Source: Brevibacterium sp. (lineage in GTDB: Bacteria; Actinomycetota; Actinomycetes; Actinomycetales; Brevibacteriaceae). From it: a stretch of 64,000 nt of DNA. Under the pieces are notes generated by a model. That model was not told where the DNA came from. It saw nothing but the letters and a program-made list of their open reading frames with translations, and did not search any database. The position numbers and the translations under genes were made by a program. Location of the stretch: assembly GCF_031179145.1 (NCBI RefSeq), contig NZ_JAPSIB010000004.1, positions 124,001 through 188,000 on the forward strand. Reading direction: 5' to 3'. Shown here one piece after another: positions 1 through 8,070 of this stretch; position 1 is the stretch's first letter, and each line of letters starts with the position of its first letter.

Positions 1-966
1 GCCCGGACCGTTGACGACACAGCCCATGACGGCCACCCGCAGCGGAACCTCCATGCCCTCGAGGCCGGAGGTGACCTTCTCGGCCAGGGTATAGACATCG
101 ACCTGTGCCCTGCCGCAGGAGGGGCAGGAGACGATCTCGAGCTTCCGCGGGCGCAGGTTGAGGCTCTCGAGGATCTGGCTGCCGACCTTGACCTCTTCGA
201 CCGGAGGGGCGGAGAGGGAGACTCGGATCGTGTCGCCGATCCCCTGCGAGAGCAGGGCGCCGAAGGCGGTGGCGGACTTGATCGTGCCCTGGAACGCGGG
301 CCCCGCCTCGGTGACGCCGAGGTGAAGCGGCCAGTCACCGCGCTCGGCGAGCAGTTCGTAGGCGCGGACCATGATCACCGGGTCGTGGTGCTTGACGGAG
401 ATCTTGAAGTCGTGGAAGTCGTGCTCCTCGAACAGGGAGGCCTCCCACACCGCGGATTCCACGAGGGCCTCCGGGGTGGCCTTGCCGAACTTCTCCATGA
501 TGCGCTTGTCGAGCGACCCGGCGTTGACGCCGATGCGGATCGAGGTGCCGGCGTCCTTCGCGGCCTTCGCGATCTCCTTGACCTGGTCGTCGAACTTCCG
601 GATGTTGCCGGGGTTGACGCGCACGGCCGCACAGCCGGCGTCGATCGCGGCGAAGACGTACTTCGGCTGGAAGTGGATGTCGGCGATGACGGGGATCTGC
701 GACTTCGCCGCGATCGCGGGCAGAGCTGCGGCGTCGTCGGCCGAAGGGCAGGCCACACGCACGATGTCGCAGCCCGAGGCGGTGAGCTCGGCGATCTGCT
801 GGAGGGTGGCGTTGATGTCCGTCGTCGGTGTCGTCGTCATCGATTGGACGCTGACGGGGTAGTCGGAACCGACGCCCACCTTGCCGACCTTGATCTGACG
901 CGTCTTCCGCCGAGGCGACAGCACAGGTGGAGGTGGAGCGGGCATTCCGAGGTTCACCGATGTCAC
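1..966 (-). CDS. ispG: 4-hydroxy-3-methylbut-2-enyl diphosphate synthase (partial, C-terminus off the window)
   Basis: Penultimate enzyme of the MEP isoprenoid pathway: a cytosolic [4Fe-4S] protein that reductively opens the cyclic diphosphate MEcPP to HMBPP. The visible 322 codons begin with a Pro-rich leader and then the family start region ([21 protein letters not shown]). The iron-sulfur ligands are visible as CPSCGR (Cys281 and Cys284 of this start) and MGCVVNGPG (Cys316), so only the last few dozen residues are missing. I chose the GTG at 966-964 because an AAGGG lies 9 bases upstream; an in-frame GTG two codons earlier is too close to it. It is downstream of rseP and dxr, so two MEP genes sit in one directional cluster. 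Confidence 0.95.
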   Translation of the reverse strand, partial: MTSVNLGMPAPPPPVLSPRRKTRQIKVGKVGVGSDYPVSVQSMTTTPTTDINATLQQIAELTASGCDIVRVACPSADDAAALPAIAAKSQIPVIADIHFQPKYVFAAIDAGCAAVRVNPGNIRKFDDQVKEIAKAAKDAGTSIRIGVNAGSLDKRIMEKFGKATPEALVESAVWEASLFEEHDFHDFKISVKHHDPVIMVRAYELLAERGDWPLHLGVTEAGPAFQGTIKSATAFGALLSQGIGDTIRVSLSAPPVEEVKVGSQILESLNLRPRKLEIVSCPSCGRAQVDVYTLAEKVTSGLEGMEVPLRVAVMGCVVNGPG

Positions 967-1070
967 GAACACAATCCCTTCGTTTCGGCTGGGGGCCAGC
1001 CTGACTGTTCGAGTCCTCCCTCATTGTAGAACCCCAACCCTGGGCTCACCTGTCCGCCGACGGTGCGATG

Positions 1071-1163
1071 CCTCACGCCACGGGAGTCGCGGCGCTGCCT
1101 CAGCCGCGGGAGTCGCGGGGCTGCCTCACGTCGAGGTGGTCGCGGCGCTGCCTCAGCCGGCGG
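1071..1163. repeat. Tandem 27-bp repeat, about 3.5 copies, at the 3' end of rseP
   Basis: Units start at 1071, 1098, 1124 and 1151 (27, 26, 27 bases and a partial copy). Each opens with CCTCA and ends in GCGGSGCTG; the first two share GGGAGTCGCGG in the middle and the third diverges there. The array lies in the gap between ispG and rseP and its last partial copy runs over the rseP stop codon at 1153-1155. It does not extend a convincing reading frame. Confidence 0.8.
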
Positions 1164-2610
1164 ATCTGAAGATCGCGTCGAGGGTGATCGGCTTGACCAG
1201 GTCGACGTAGACGAGCAGCGCGGTCATACACAGCATCAATCCGATGACGACGTAGGTCAGCGGCAGCAGCTTCGCGGTGTCGAACGGACCGACCACTCCC
1301 CGGCCGCGCCACTGATTGATGCGGCGGCGCGCCCCCTCGTAGAGGGCGACGGCGATGTGACCGCCGTCGAGCGGGAGCAGCGGGATCATGTTGAACGCGA
1401 ACAGGAAGATGTTGAGCGAACCGAGCATGCCGAGGCCCATCTGCGCCTTGTCGACGACCTCGAGGCGGTCCGTGGACACGATCTCGCCGGCCACGCGCCC
1501 GACGCCGACCATTCCGACGAGGCCCTCGGCGTCGCGCTCCTTCTCCCCGACCGCGACCTGCGTGATGTCGACGAGTTTGACGGGCAGAGTCACGATCGCA
1601 TGGAACACTCCGCTGACCTGGTCCCAGACCGCGCCGGGGAACTCGCCCAACGGCAGTGGCATGCGCTCCTGAACCGGGCCGATTCCGAAGAACCCCTCGG
1701 TCTCCGTCTGCGGGCTGCCATCCGGATTGAGAAGTGGCGCTCCCCGCTCGTCCAATCGCGGCCGCTCATGCGCGATGATCGGCACGGTCACCGTCTCGGT
1801 CGAGCCGTCGCGGACGAATTCCACCTGCACGTTCTTCCCGGCCTGATCCTCGATGACGCTCGAGAGGGTCTCCCAGTCCTTGGCCGGGACGCCGGCGACG
1901 GACGTGATCCGGTCACCGGGCTTGATGCCGGCCTCCCACGCGGGGGTGAGCTGGTCACCCGATTGACAGGCCTGACGCTGGTCGGCGGGTCGGGACGCCG
2001 CTTCGCCGGCATCGACCGCGCATTCGACGACGGTGGCGACAGTGGTCGTCGGCGTCATCACGCCGATGCCGAGCAACGAGACCGCCATGATGAGGATTCC
2101 GAGCACGAGGTTGACGAATGGTCCCGCGAACATCACGACCAGTCGCTTGGGCACCGACAGCGCATAGAACGTGCGGTGCTCCTCCCCCGGCTCGATCTCC
2201 TGATTCGAGAAGTCCCGGGCATCAGCCATCGTGGATTCGAACAGCCGCCCCCGCTTCGCTCGACGTGGTCGTCGCGCCGCCTCGACGGTGGGAACAGACC
2301 TCTCGGCGATGGGAGCAGTGCCCTCCCCGGTGGCAGCAGCACCCTCGCCGAGGCGGCGGTCCGTCGCCTCGACCGGCGGGTACATCCCCGGCATCGCGAT
2401 GAAACCGCCCAACGGCAGCGCTTTGACGCCGTACTCCGTCTCACCTCGGCGGAATGAGAACAGGGTCGGGCCGAACCCGACCATGTAATGGGTGACCTTG
2501 ACCCCGAACCTCTTCGCCGGGGTCAGGTGCCCGAGTTCGTGGAGGGCGATCGAGATGGAGATCCCGATGAGGAACAGGAGGACACCGACGATGTAGAGGA
2601 GTGTGACCAT
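1153..2610 (-). CDS. rseP: Site-2 intramembrane zinc metalloprotease, RseP/Rip1 family
   Basis: Membrane protease that cleaves anti-sigma factors and other single-pass proteins within the bilayer. The first membrane segment carries the zinc motif HELGH (residues 24-28). A PDZ domain follows in the middle (AWEAGIKPGDRITSVAGVPA), and the second catalytic motif, LPLDGGH, lies in a late membrane helix. At 485 residues it is longer than many relatives. The extra length is a low-complexity stretch at about residues 75-125, between the MYPP segment and the DAR segment, which includes a RLGEGAA peptide also repeated in trmD. The start lies one base beyond the dxr stop, so the two are probably co-transcribed and coupled. 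The dxr-rseP-ispG order is conserved in actinobacteria. Confidence 0.95.
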   Translation of the reverse strand: MVTLLYIVGVLLFLIGISISIALHELGHLTPAKRFGVKVTHYMVGFGPTLFSFRRGETEYGVKALPLGGFIAMPGMYPPVEATDRRLGEGAAATGEGTAPIAERSVPTVEAARRPRRAKRGRLFESTMADARDFSNQEIEPGEEHRTFYALSVPKRLVVMFAGPFVNLVLGILIMAVSLLGIGVMTPTTTVATVVECAVDAGEAASRPADQRQACQSGDQLTPAWEAGIKPGDRITSVAGVPAKDWETLSSVIEDQAGKNVQVEFVRDGSTETVTVPIIAHERPRLDERGAPLLNPDGSPQTETEGFFGIGPVQERMPLPLGEFPGAVWDQVSGVFHAIVTLPVKLVDITQVAVGEKERDAEGLVGMVGVGRVAGEIVSTDRLEVVDKAQMGLGMLGSLNIFLFAFNMIPLLPLDGGHIAVALYEGARRRINQWRGRGVVGPFDTAKLLPLTYVVIGLMLCMTALLVYVDLVKPITLDAIFRSAG

Positions 2611-2611
2611 G

Positions 2612-3838
2612 TCAGACCCTGCCGACGGGCTCGGGTCGTGCCGCCAGCTGGTCGCGGGTGAACTCGCGGGCCCAGGCGTCGGCGGCGAGCACGGTCTCGA
2701 CCGTGTGCTCGGCGGCGGGTTCGTGGGCCCTCATCGCCGAATCGATGCCCTCGTCGATCGCAGTGAACGGGATCTGCCCGGCCACGAAGGCGTCGACGAG
2801 CACTTCGTTGGCGGCGTTGAAGACGGCGGGGTAGCTGCGGCCTCGGCGGCCCGCGTCGACGGCCAGACCGAGGGCCGGGAACGCGATGTGGTTGACCGGT
2901 TCGAACGACCAGTGCGTCGGCTGCATCCAGTTGTTGCCTTCGGCTCCTGAGCGCAGCCGCCGGGGCTCACCGTTCGGCTCGGTGCCCAGGGCATAGGCGA
3001 TCGGCAGGCGCATGTCCGGAGGTGAGATCTGGGCGATCGTCGAACCGTCCATGTATTCGACCATCGAATGGATCTGGCTCTGCGGGTGGACGACGACTTC
3101 GATCCGGTCGAAGTCGATGTCGAAGAGCAGGTGCGCCTCGATGACCTCGAGGCCCTTGTTGACCAACGTCGCCGAGTTGATGGTGATGACGTCACCCATC
3201 GTCCAGGTGGGATGCTTGAACGCCTGGGCCGGTGTCACCCTGCGCAGAGCGTCGCGGGTCATGCCGCGGAACGGTCCGCCGGAGGCCGTGATGATGAGCT
3301 TGTGCACCTCATCGGCGGTGCCCGAGCGCAGCGCCTGGGCGATCGCCGAATGCTCACTGTCGACGGGGATGAGCCGGGCGCCGGTGCGGGCGGCGGCATC
3401 GAGGACGATCGAGCCGCCGATGATGAGCGACTCCTTGTTCGCCAGGGCCACGTCGGTGCCGCGGTCGAGCGCGGCCAAGGTGGCGCCGAGACCCGCGGCC
3501 CCGGTCACGGCGTTGAGGATGAGGTCGGCAGGGGCCCCGGCAACCGCCTCGGCGGCGTCGTCCCCGATGAGGATTTCGCGCACCGGGCTGCTGATTCCGC
3601 GATCCGCGGCCAACTGATCGAGTCGCTGTCGGATCTCCGCTTCTCCCCCGGCGGGCGGGGTGGTCAGCCCGATGACGGGGGCGGAGAAGTCGAGAGCCTG
3701 AGTCAGCAGAAGCTCGATCTGGGAGCCCGCAGCGAGTCCGATGACTTCGAAATCCGCAGCGTTCGCGGTGAGGACTTCGAGGGCTTGAGTGCCGACCGAG
3801 CCGGTCGAGCCGACTACAATGATTCTACGTTTGCTCAC
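2612..3838 (-). CDS. dxr: 1-deoxy-D-xylulose-5-phosphate reductoisomerase
   Basis: First committed enzyme of the MEP pathway: rearranges and reduces DXP to MEP using NADPH and a divalent metal. The N-terminus carries the Rossmann motif GSTGSVGTQ. The metal and substrate region is visible as PVDSEHSA and TASGGPFRG, and the DMRLPIAYAL segment typical of the catalytic domain follows. The GTG at 3838-3836 gives a 408-residue protein starting just before the Rossmann strand (VSKRRIIVVG), the usual position; a TTG six codons upstream (3856) is possible but lacks a good ribosome site. It ends one base before rseP. Confidence 0.95.
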   Translation of the reverse strand: MSKRRIIVVGSTGSVGTQALEVLTANAADFEVIGLAAGSQIELLLTQALDFSAPVIGLTTPPAGGEAEIRQRLDQLAADRGISSPVREILIGDDAAEAVAGAPADLILNAVTGAAGLGATLAALDRGTDVALANKESLIIGGSIVLDAAARTGARLIPVDSEHSAIAQALRSGTADEVHKLIITASGGPFRGMTRDALRRVTPAQAFKHPTWTMGDVITINSATLVNKGLEVIEAHLLFDIDFDRIEVVVHPQSQIHSMVEYMDGSTIAQISPPDMRLPIAYALGTEPNGEPRRLRSGAEGNNWMQPTHWSFEPVNHIAFPALGLAVDAGRRGRSYPAVFNAANEVLVDAFVAGQIPFTAIDEGIDSAMRAHEPAAEHTVETVLAADAWAREFTRDQLAARPEPVGRV

Positions 3839-3936
3839 GCCTACCGATGATGCCAAAGTTCTCTGGGAAATGTCTTGACCGGCCTCGGTTTCTCTGCGTG
3901 AGTGCGGACACCATTCGACGCCTGAGAGAGGTTTTC

Positions 3937-5136
3937 ATGAGTGCAACGCTGAGCCCCGACGACATCCTGGGACTGGATTCCATCTTCGAGAAGGAAGACC
4001 TCGAATTCGCGTCGATCGTGCGGAAGTGGCTGGACGAGAACGTTCGCGAGCACATCGGCGACTACTACCTCGAGGGTACGATCCCGGCACGGGACCTCGC
4101 GGAGGGCCTGGGAGAGCTCGGCTTGCTCGGCATGCACCTCGAGGGCTACGGCTGCGGCGGGTCGACGGCGACCCAGTACGGCCTGGCCTGTCGTGAGCTC
4201 GAGGCCATCGACTCCGGTCTGCGCTCGCTCGTGTCCGTGCAGGGATCGCTCGCGATGTTCGCCATCCACCACTTCGGCTCCGAGGCGCAGAAGGAGGAAT
4301 GGCTGCCGCGCATGGCCGCGGGCAAGGCGATCGGCTGCTTCGGACTGACCGAGCCCGACGTCGGCTCCGACCCTTCGGGCATGAAGACGACCGCGCGCCG
4401 CGACGGCAGCGACTGGATCCTCAACGGCGCGAAGATGTGGATCACCAACTCGCCGGTCTCCGACGTCATGGTCGTCTGGGCGAAGACCGAGGAGTTCGAC
4501 GACAAGGGCAACCCCGTCATCCGTGGTTTCGTCGTTCCCAGCGACACCGAGGGTGTCCAGACGCCGGAGGTCCACCGCAAGATCTCACTGCGCGCGTCGA
4601 TCACCGGCGAGATCGTGCTCGACAACGTGCGCCTGCCCGAGGACGCGATGCTGCCAAAGGCCAAGGGCCTCAAGGGCCCGTTGAGCTGCCTGTCGGAGGC
4701 GCGGTTCGGGATCGTCTTCGGCGTCACCGGCGCCGCCCGCGATGCGCTGCTCTCCGCGCTCGAGTACACCGGAACGCGCATCCAGTTCCAGCGCCCCATC
4801 TCGTCGTTCCAGATCACGCAGCAGAAGCTGGCCAAGGCATTCGGTCAGTATTCGCAGATCACGCTGCTGGCAGCGCATCTGGGCAGACTCAAGGATTCGG
4901 ACCAGGGTGTGCGTCCGGAGCAGATCAGCCTGGGCAAGATGGTCAACGTCGACTCCGCGATGAACGTGTGCCGTGACCTGCGTGCGCTCTTCGGCGGTTC
5001 GGGCATCACCAGCGAGTACCCGCCGCTGCGTCACGCGGTCAACCTCGAGACCGTGCTCACCTACGAGGGCACACACGAGGTCCACCAGCTGACCCTGGGA
5101 CGGGCGATGACCGGCATCAACGCCTTCGCCAACTGA
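3937..5136 (+). CDS. Acyl-CoA dehydrogenase, glutaryl-CoA dehydrogenase type
   Basis: FAD enzyme that oxidises acyl-CoA thioesters. The protein closely follows glutaryl-CoA dehydrogenase: N-terminal helical domain, FAD-binding CFGLTEPDVGSDPSG and WITNSPVSD segments, and a C-terminal TYEGTHEVHQ motif whose Glu (about residue 377 of 399) matches the catalytic base position of glutaryl-CoA dehydrogenases. The ATG at 3937 follows GAGAGAGG at good spacing. It is divergent from dxr across about 100 bases and stands alone, with no glutarate, lysine or tryptophan catabolic partner in view. Glutaryl-CoA as substrate is inferred from motif similarity; another short-chain acyl-CoA is possible. Confidence 0.88.
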   Translation: MSATLSPDDILGLDSIFEKEDLEFASIVRKWLDENVREHIGDYYLEGTIPARDLAEGLGELGLLGMHLEGYGCGGSTATQYGLACRELEAIDSGLRSLVSVQGSLAMFAIHHFGSEAQKEEWLPRMAAGKAIGCFGLTEPDVGSDPSGMKTTARRDGSDWILNGAKMWITNSPVSDVMVVWAKTEEFDDKGNPVIRGFVVPSDTEGVQTPEVHRKISLRASITGEIVLDNVRLPEDAMLPKAKGLKGPLSCLSEARFGIVFGVTGAARDALLSALEYTGTRIQFQRPISSFQITQQKLAKAFGQYSQITLLAAHLGRLKDSDQGVRPEQISLGKMVNVDSAMNVCRDLRALFGGSGITSEYPPLRHAVNLETVLTYEGTHEVHQLTLGRAMTGINAFAN

Positions 5137-5146
5137 GAAAGCATGG

Positions 5147-5167
5147 CCCGGGCCCGCGCGGCCCGGG
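5147..5167. terminator. GC hairpin between convergent genes
   Basis: Arms CCCGGGCC (5147-5154) and GGCCCGGG (5160-5167) pair perfectly around a five-base loop. It fills the 31-base gap between the dehydrogenase stop and the stop of the minus-strand gene, so it probably ends transcription from both sides. Confidence 0.65.
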
Positions 5168-6004
5168 TCACTCCTTGGTGAGGACCGTGTCCTGGAGCCA
5201 TTCAACACTCGAGGTGGCGTCGATGGTGCCCGAGTCGTCGAGGATCACGGCGGCGTCCGGAGTCAGGGGCGTCACCTCGGCGGATTCGACCCGGGAATCA
5301 CGCATCGCCTGATCGAGGTTCGCGGTCTCCCCCGCGACCGTGATGCCGACCCCCTCGAAGCGTGAGCGCACGACCTTCACCGACGCTCGGCCCGAGTTGG
5401 TCGGCGCGGCGTCGATGGGGTGGAGGAGCACGATCGGACCGGATTCCTGGGGCTCGGCATCGATGAGCCCGGCTTCGGAGGCGATCTCCGCCTCTGCCAT
5501 CCCTGCCCCGGTCGGCACCACGGCGCTCGTGGTGGAACCGCGGTTGTGGGCGGATCGCATATCCACGAGCAGGCCGATCCGCACGGCGGCGAGAATGCTC
5601 AGCGCCCGGGCGATCGGAGGAACAGCCTCGTCGATGATCAGAGTCGCCGGTCCTTCGTCCCTCGCGGTACCTGGCCCCGCGTCCGGGTCCGTCGCGGTCC
5701 CGGGACCGGACGTGGAATCGGCATCGTCGGCGACGAGTCCCATCGCACGCAGGATCCCGCCGAGCTTCGCACTGCGGTCGAGCACCTCGGCGCGGGTGAG
5801 TTCGATCGGCTGCGACAGCGCCTTCACCAGGCGCGGGTCGGAGACCTCCCGGCCGTCGAGCACCGGTCTCTGGGGAGCCGGGCCCGTGAGGATGACGGCG
5901 TCGGACTCCCCCATCGCCACGGGGTGGTCGAGCAGCTCGAACACCGGGTTGAAGGTCCCGGGCGAGGCGTCGGTGGGTTTGGCGAAATAGTGGAGGTCAG
6001 TCAA
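5168..6004 (-). CDS. Unrecognised protein resembling the N-terminal part of an acyl-CoA synthetase, with catalytic motifs absent
   Basis: I do not recognise a named family. The 278 residues open with a FNPVFELLDHPVAM stretch, followed by ELTRAEVLDRSAKLGGILRA and then IARALSILAAVRIGLLVD. These line up by eye with the adenylate-forming (ANL) N-terminal subdomain (LTYAELLERSARLAGGLRAL, ALAALRIGA). The ATP-binding Ser/Thr/Gly-rich loop and the whole C-terminal half of that superfamily are missing, and an acidic low-complexity linker sits near residues 95-120. The start overlaps the end of the upstream DivIVA-domain gene by 8 bases, so translation is probably coupled. It may be a non-catalytic scaffold or a decayed enzyme; function unknown. 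Confidence 0.75.
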   Translation of the reverse strand: MTDLHYFAKPTDASPGTFNPVFELLDHPVAMGESDAVILTGPAPQRPVLDGREVSDPRLVKALSQPIELTRAEVLDRSAKLGGILRAMGLVADDADSTSGPGTATDPDAGPGTARDEGPATLIIDEAVPPIARALSILAAVRIGLLVDMRSAHNRGSTTSAVVPTGAGMAEAEIASEAGLIDAEPQESGPIVLLHPIDAAPTNSGRASVKVVRSRFEGVGITVAGETANLDQAMRDSRVESAEVTPLTPDAAVILDDSGTIDATSSVEWLQDTVLTKE

Positions 6005-6557
6005 CGGAGGCCATCACTTCCACGACCCGGTCGATGAAGGCATCCACCTGATCCTCGTCGTAGGCCTTGTCCCCTTTCGCGGTCCTGAACAGCACGCGCC
6101 GGACCTGGTCGACGCTCATCGCCACACCCTGGGTGAAGTAGGCGTTGACCTTGTCGCACATCTCGTCGACCTGCCCGATGTCGTAGCCGATGACTCCGAC
6201 CGGAGGGTTGTCGAATCGTTCGCCGTGCTCGCGCACGAGGCGTTTGCGCAGGGAGGCGGCGACGCGGGTGAGCTCCTGCACCCAGGCGTCCTGCCCCGAC
6301 TGGGCGATGAGGCGGTCGCGCGCCTGCTTGGCGAACGCATCCTCGAGCCGGTCGAGAGCTGCGTCGACGACGGCGACGTGGTAGCCCTTTCGGACGAGAT
6401 CGAAGCCGACCGTCCGCACCGCCCTCGAGTCCAGGTCACCGGGCAGCGGAGTCTCGCGCTCGAAGGATTCGCGTGCGCGCTTGAAGAAGCTGTCGACCTG
6501 TTTCGGGTCGTAGCCGTTCTTCCAACCGGACATTCGCGGGAAAGTGGTGTCCGCCAT
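5997..6557 (-). CDS. DivIVA-domain protein
   Basis: Small cytosolic protein of 186 residues with two DivIVA-type segments: NGYDPKQVDSFFKRARESFE near the N-terminus, and FRTAKGDKAYDEDQVDAFID at the C-terminus, with a less typical IGYDIGQVDEMCDKV in between. DivIVA/Wag31 proteins sense membrane curvature and organise polar growth and septation. This one is shorter than Wag31 and lacks its long coiled coil, so it belongs to the accessory DivI1A-type proteins common in actinobacteria. A GGAGG ribosome site precedes the ATG. It is first in a two-gene unit with the overlapping downstream gene. Confidence 0.85.
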   Translation of the reverse strand: MADTTFPRMSGWKNGYDPKQVDSFFKRARESFERETPLPGDLDSRAVRTVGFDLVRKGYHVAVVDAALDRLEDAFAKQARDRLIAQSGQDAWVQELTRVAASLRKRLVREHGERFDNPPVGVIGYDIGQVDEMCDKVNAYFTQGVAMSVDQVRRVLFRTAKGDKAYDEDQVDAFIDRVVEVMASVD

Positions 6558-6680
6558 GATTCCTCCAAAAGCGAATCGCCGTAAGTGTCATTTCCACCAT
6601 GATAATTGGCGGACCGGGAAAATTTGCGCCGGCGCCCGGCGCGCAGGCCGGGGCTCGGTGGCAGTTCGCCGAGGGCGGGG

Positions 6681-7982
6681 TCAGTCGGCGGCTGCGAGCT
6701 GACCGCAGGCGCCGTCGATGTCCGACCCACGGGTGTCGCGGATGGTCGTCGGGACGCCGGCGTCGACGAGCCGGCGGACGAATTCGTTCGCGACTTCCGG
6801 CTCCGAGGCGGTCCACACCGATCCGGGGGTCGGGTTGAGCGGGATCGGATTGACGTGCACCCAGCCCCGGCCGCGAGCGTTGAGCTTCTTGGCCAGCAGC
6901 TCTGCTCGCCAGGCGTGATCGTTCATGTCCTTGATCAGCGCGTATTCGATGCTGACCCGGCGACCGGTGACCTGAAAGTAGTTGTAGGCGGCGTCGATCG
7001 CCTCGTCGGCCTTCCAGCGGGTGTTGACCGGGATCATCTCGTCGCGCAGCTCGTCGTCGGGTGCGTGGAGGCTGAGCGCGAAGGTGACAGGGATGTCCTC
7101 GGCGGCGAGCTTGTTGATGCCCGGCACGAGACCGACCGTCGAGATGGTGATGCGGCGGGCCGACATGCCCAGGCCCGCGGGGGCAGGGTCGACGAAGCGG
7201 CGCACCGCGTTCATCACTCGCTTGTAGTTGGCCAGGGGTTCGCCCATGCCCATGAAGACGATGTTGCTCACGCGCTCGGGTCCGCTCGCCGAGGTGCTTC
7301 CCGCACCGCTGCCACCCTCGGGTGCTTCGCCCTGCTCCTCGTCGGCTTCCGCCCCGAGTGCCACCTCGTCGCTCGACGAAGCCTCCCCTGCCGAGGCGGG
7401 CGCCAGTTCCCCTGCCGCGATCACCTGGTTGGCGCGAATGACCTGCTCGACGATCTCGGCCGTGGACATGTTGCGGGTCAGGCCCTGCTGACCCGTGGCG
7501 CAGAACGGACAGTTCATCCCGCAGCCGCACTGACTCGAGACGCAGAGGGTGACGCGGTTGCGGTAGCGCATGAGCACCGACTCGACGAGCGCACCGTCGA
7601 AGAGGCGCCAGAGGAACTTGATCGTGTCGCCGTTCTCGGTCCTCAGCCGTCGCACCTCGGTGAGCAGGGGCGGGAAGAAGCGCTCCCCCAACGGTTCGCG
7701 CAGAGACTTCGGCAGATCGGTCATCGCGTCGACGTCGGTCTGGTAGTGCGTGAAGTAGTGCGTCGAGAGCTGCTTCGCCCGGAACGCGGGCAGACCCATC
7801 TCCTGGACCGCGGCGATGCGCTCGTCCATCGACATGTCGGCCAGATGCTCCTTCGGCTGGCTGACTCGCGGCGATTTGAAATTGAGGAGCGGACGACCAT
7901 CCCGCGTCGGGGTCTTCGAGGTCGTTCCGTCGGCGTGCTCGACGACGGGCCTGACTTGCCTGCTACCTGCTTGAGAACTCAC
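6681..7982 (-). CDS. rlmN: Dual-specificity 23S rRNA A2503 / tRNA A37 C2-methyltransferase
   Basis: Radical-SAM enzyme that methylates C2 of 23S rRNA A2503, in the peptide exit tunnel, and of some tRNAs. The 4Fe-4S motif is visible as CGMNCPFC. N-terminal FRAKQLSTHYF and MTDLPKSLRE, and later FMGMGEPLANY, STVGLVPGI, SLHAPDDE and VNPIPLNP are family hallmarks. The 433 residues exceed the usual ~350-370 because of an N-terminal extension and an acidic Ser/Gly/Ala-rich insertion at about residues 186-237, between IRANQV and VSNIVFMGMGEP. The core motifs are intact, so I expect activity. Confidence 0.95.
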   Translation of the reverse strand: MSSQAGSRQVRPVVEHADGTTSKTPTRDGRPLLNFKSPRVSQPKEHLADMSMDERIAAVQEMGLPAFRAKQLSTHYFTHYQTDVDAMTDLPKSLREPLGERFFPPLLTEVRRLRTENGDTIKFLWRLFDGALVESVLMRYRNRVTLCVSSQCGCGMNCPFCATGQQGLTRNMSTAEIVEQVIRANQVIAAGELAPASAGEASSSDEVALGAEADEEQGEAPEGGSGAGSTSASGPERVSNIVFMGMGEPLANYKRVMNAVRRFVDPAPAGLGMSARRITISTVGLVPGINKLAAEDIPVTFALSLHAPDDELRDEMIPVNTRWKADEAIDAAYNYFQVTGRRVSIEYALIKDMNDHAWRAELLAKKLNARGRGWVHVNPIPLNPTPGSVWTASEPEVANEFVRRLVDAGVPTTIRDTRGSDIDGACGQLAAAD

Positions 7983-8070
7983 CGCTCCATTGTCTCACGA
8001 AGGGCAAGCGGACGAGATGTGCCCGCGGCCACGTGCGCGGGCACGGATCGCGGTAACGGCCGGGAGGCGA

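Noticed and set aside
3846..3856. TTG start for dxr at 3856
   Set aside because: The six extra residues are not conserved in the family and no ribosome site precedes it; the GTG at 3838 fits better.
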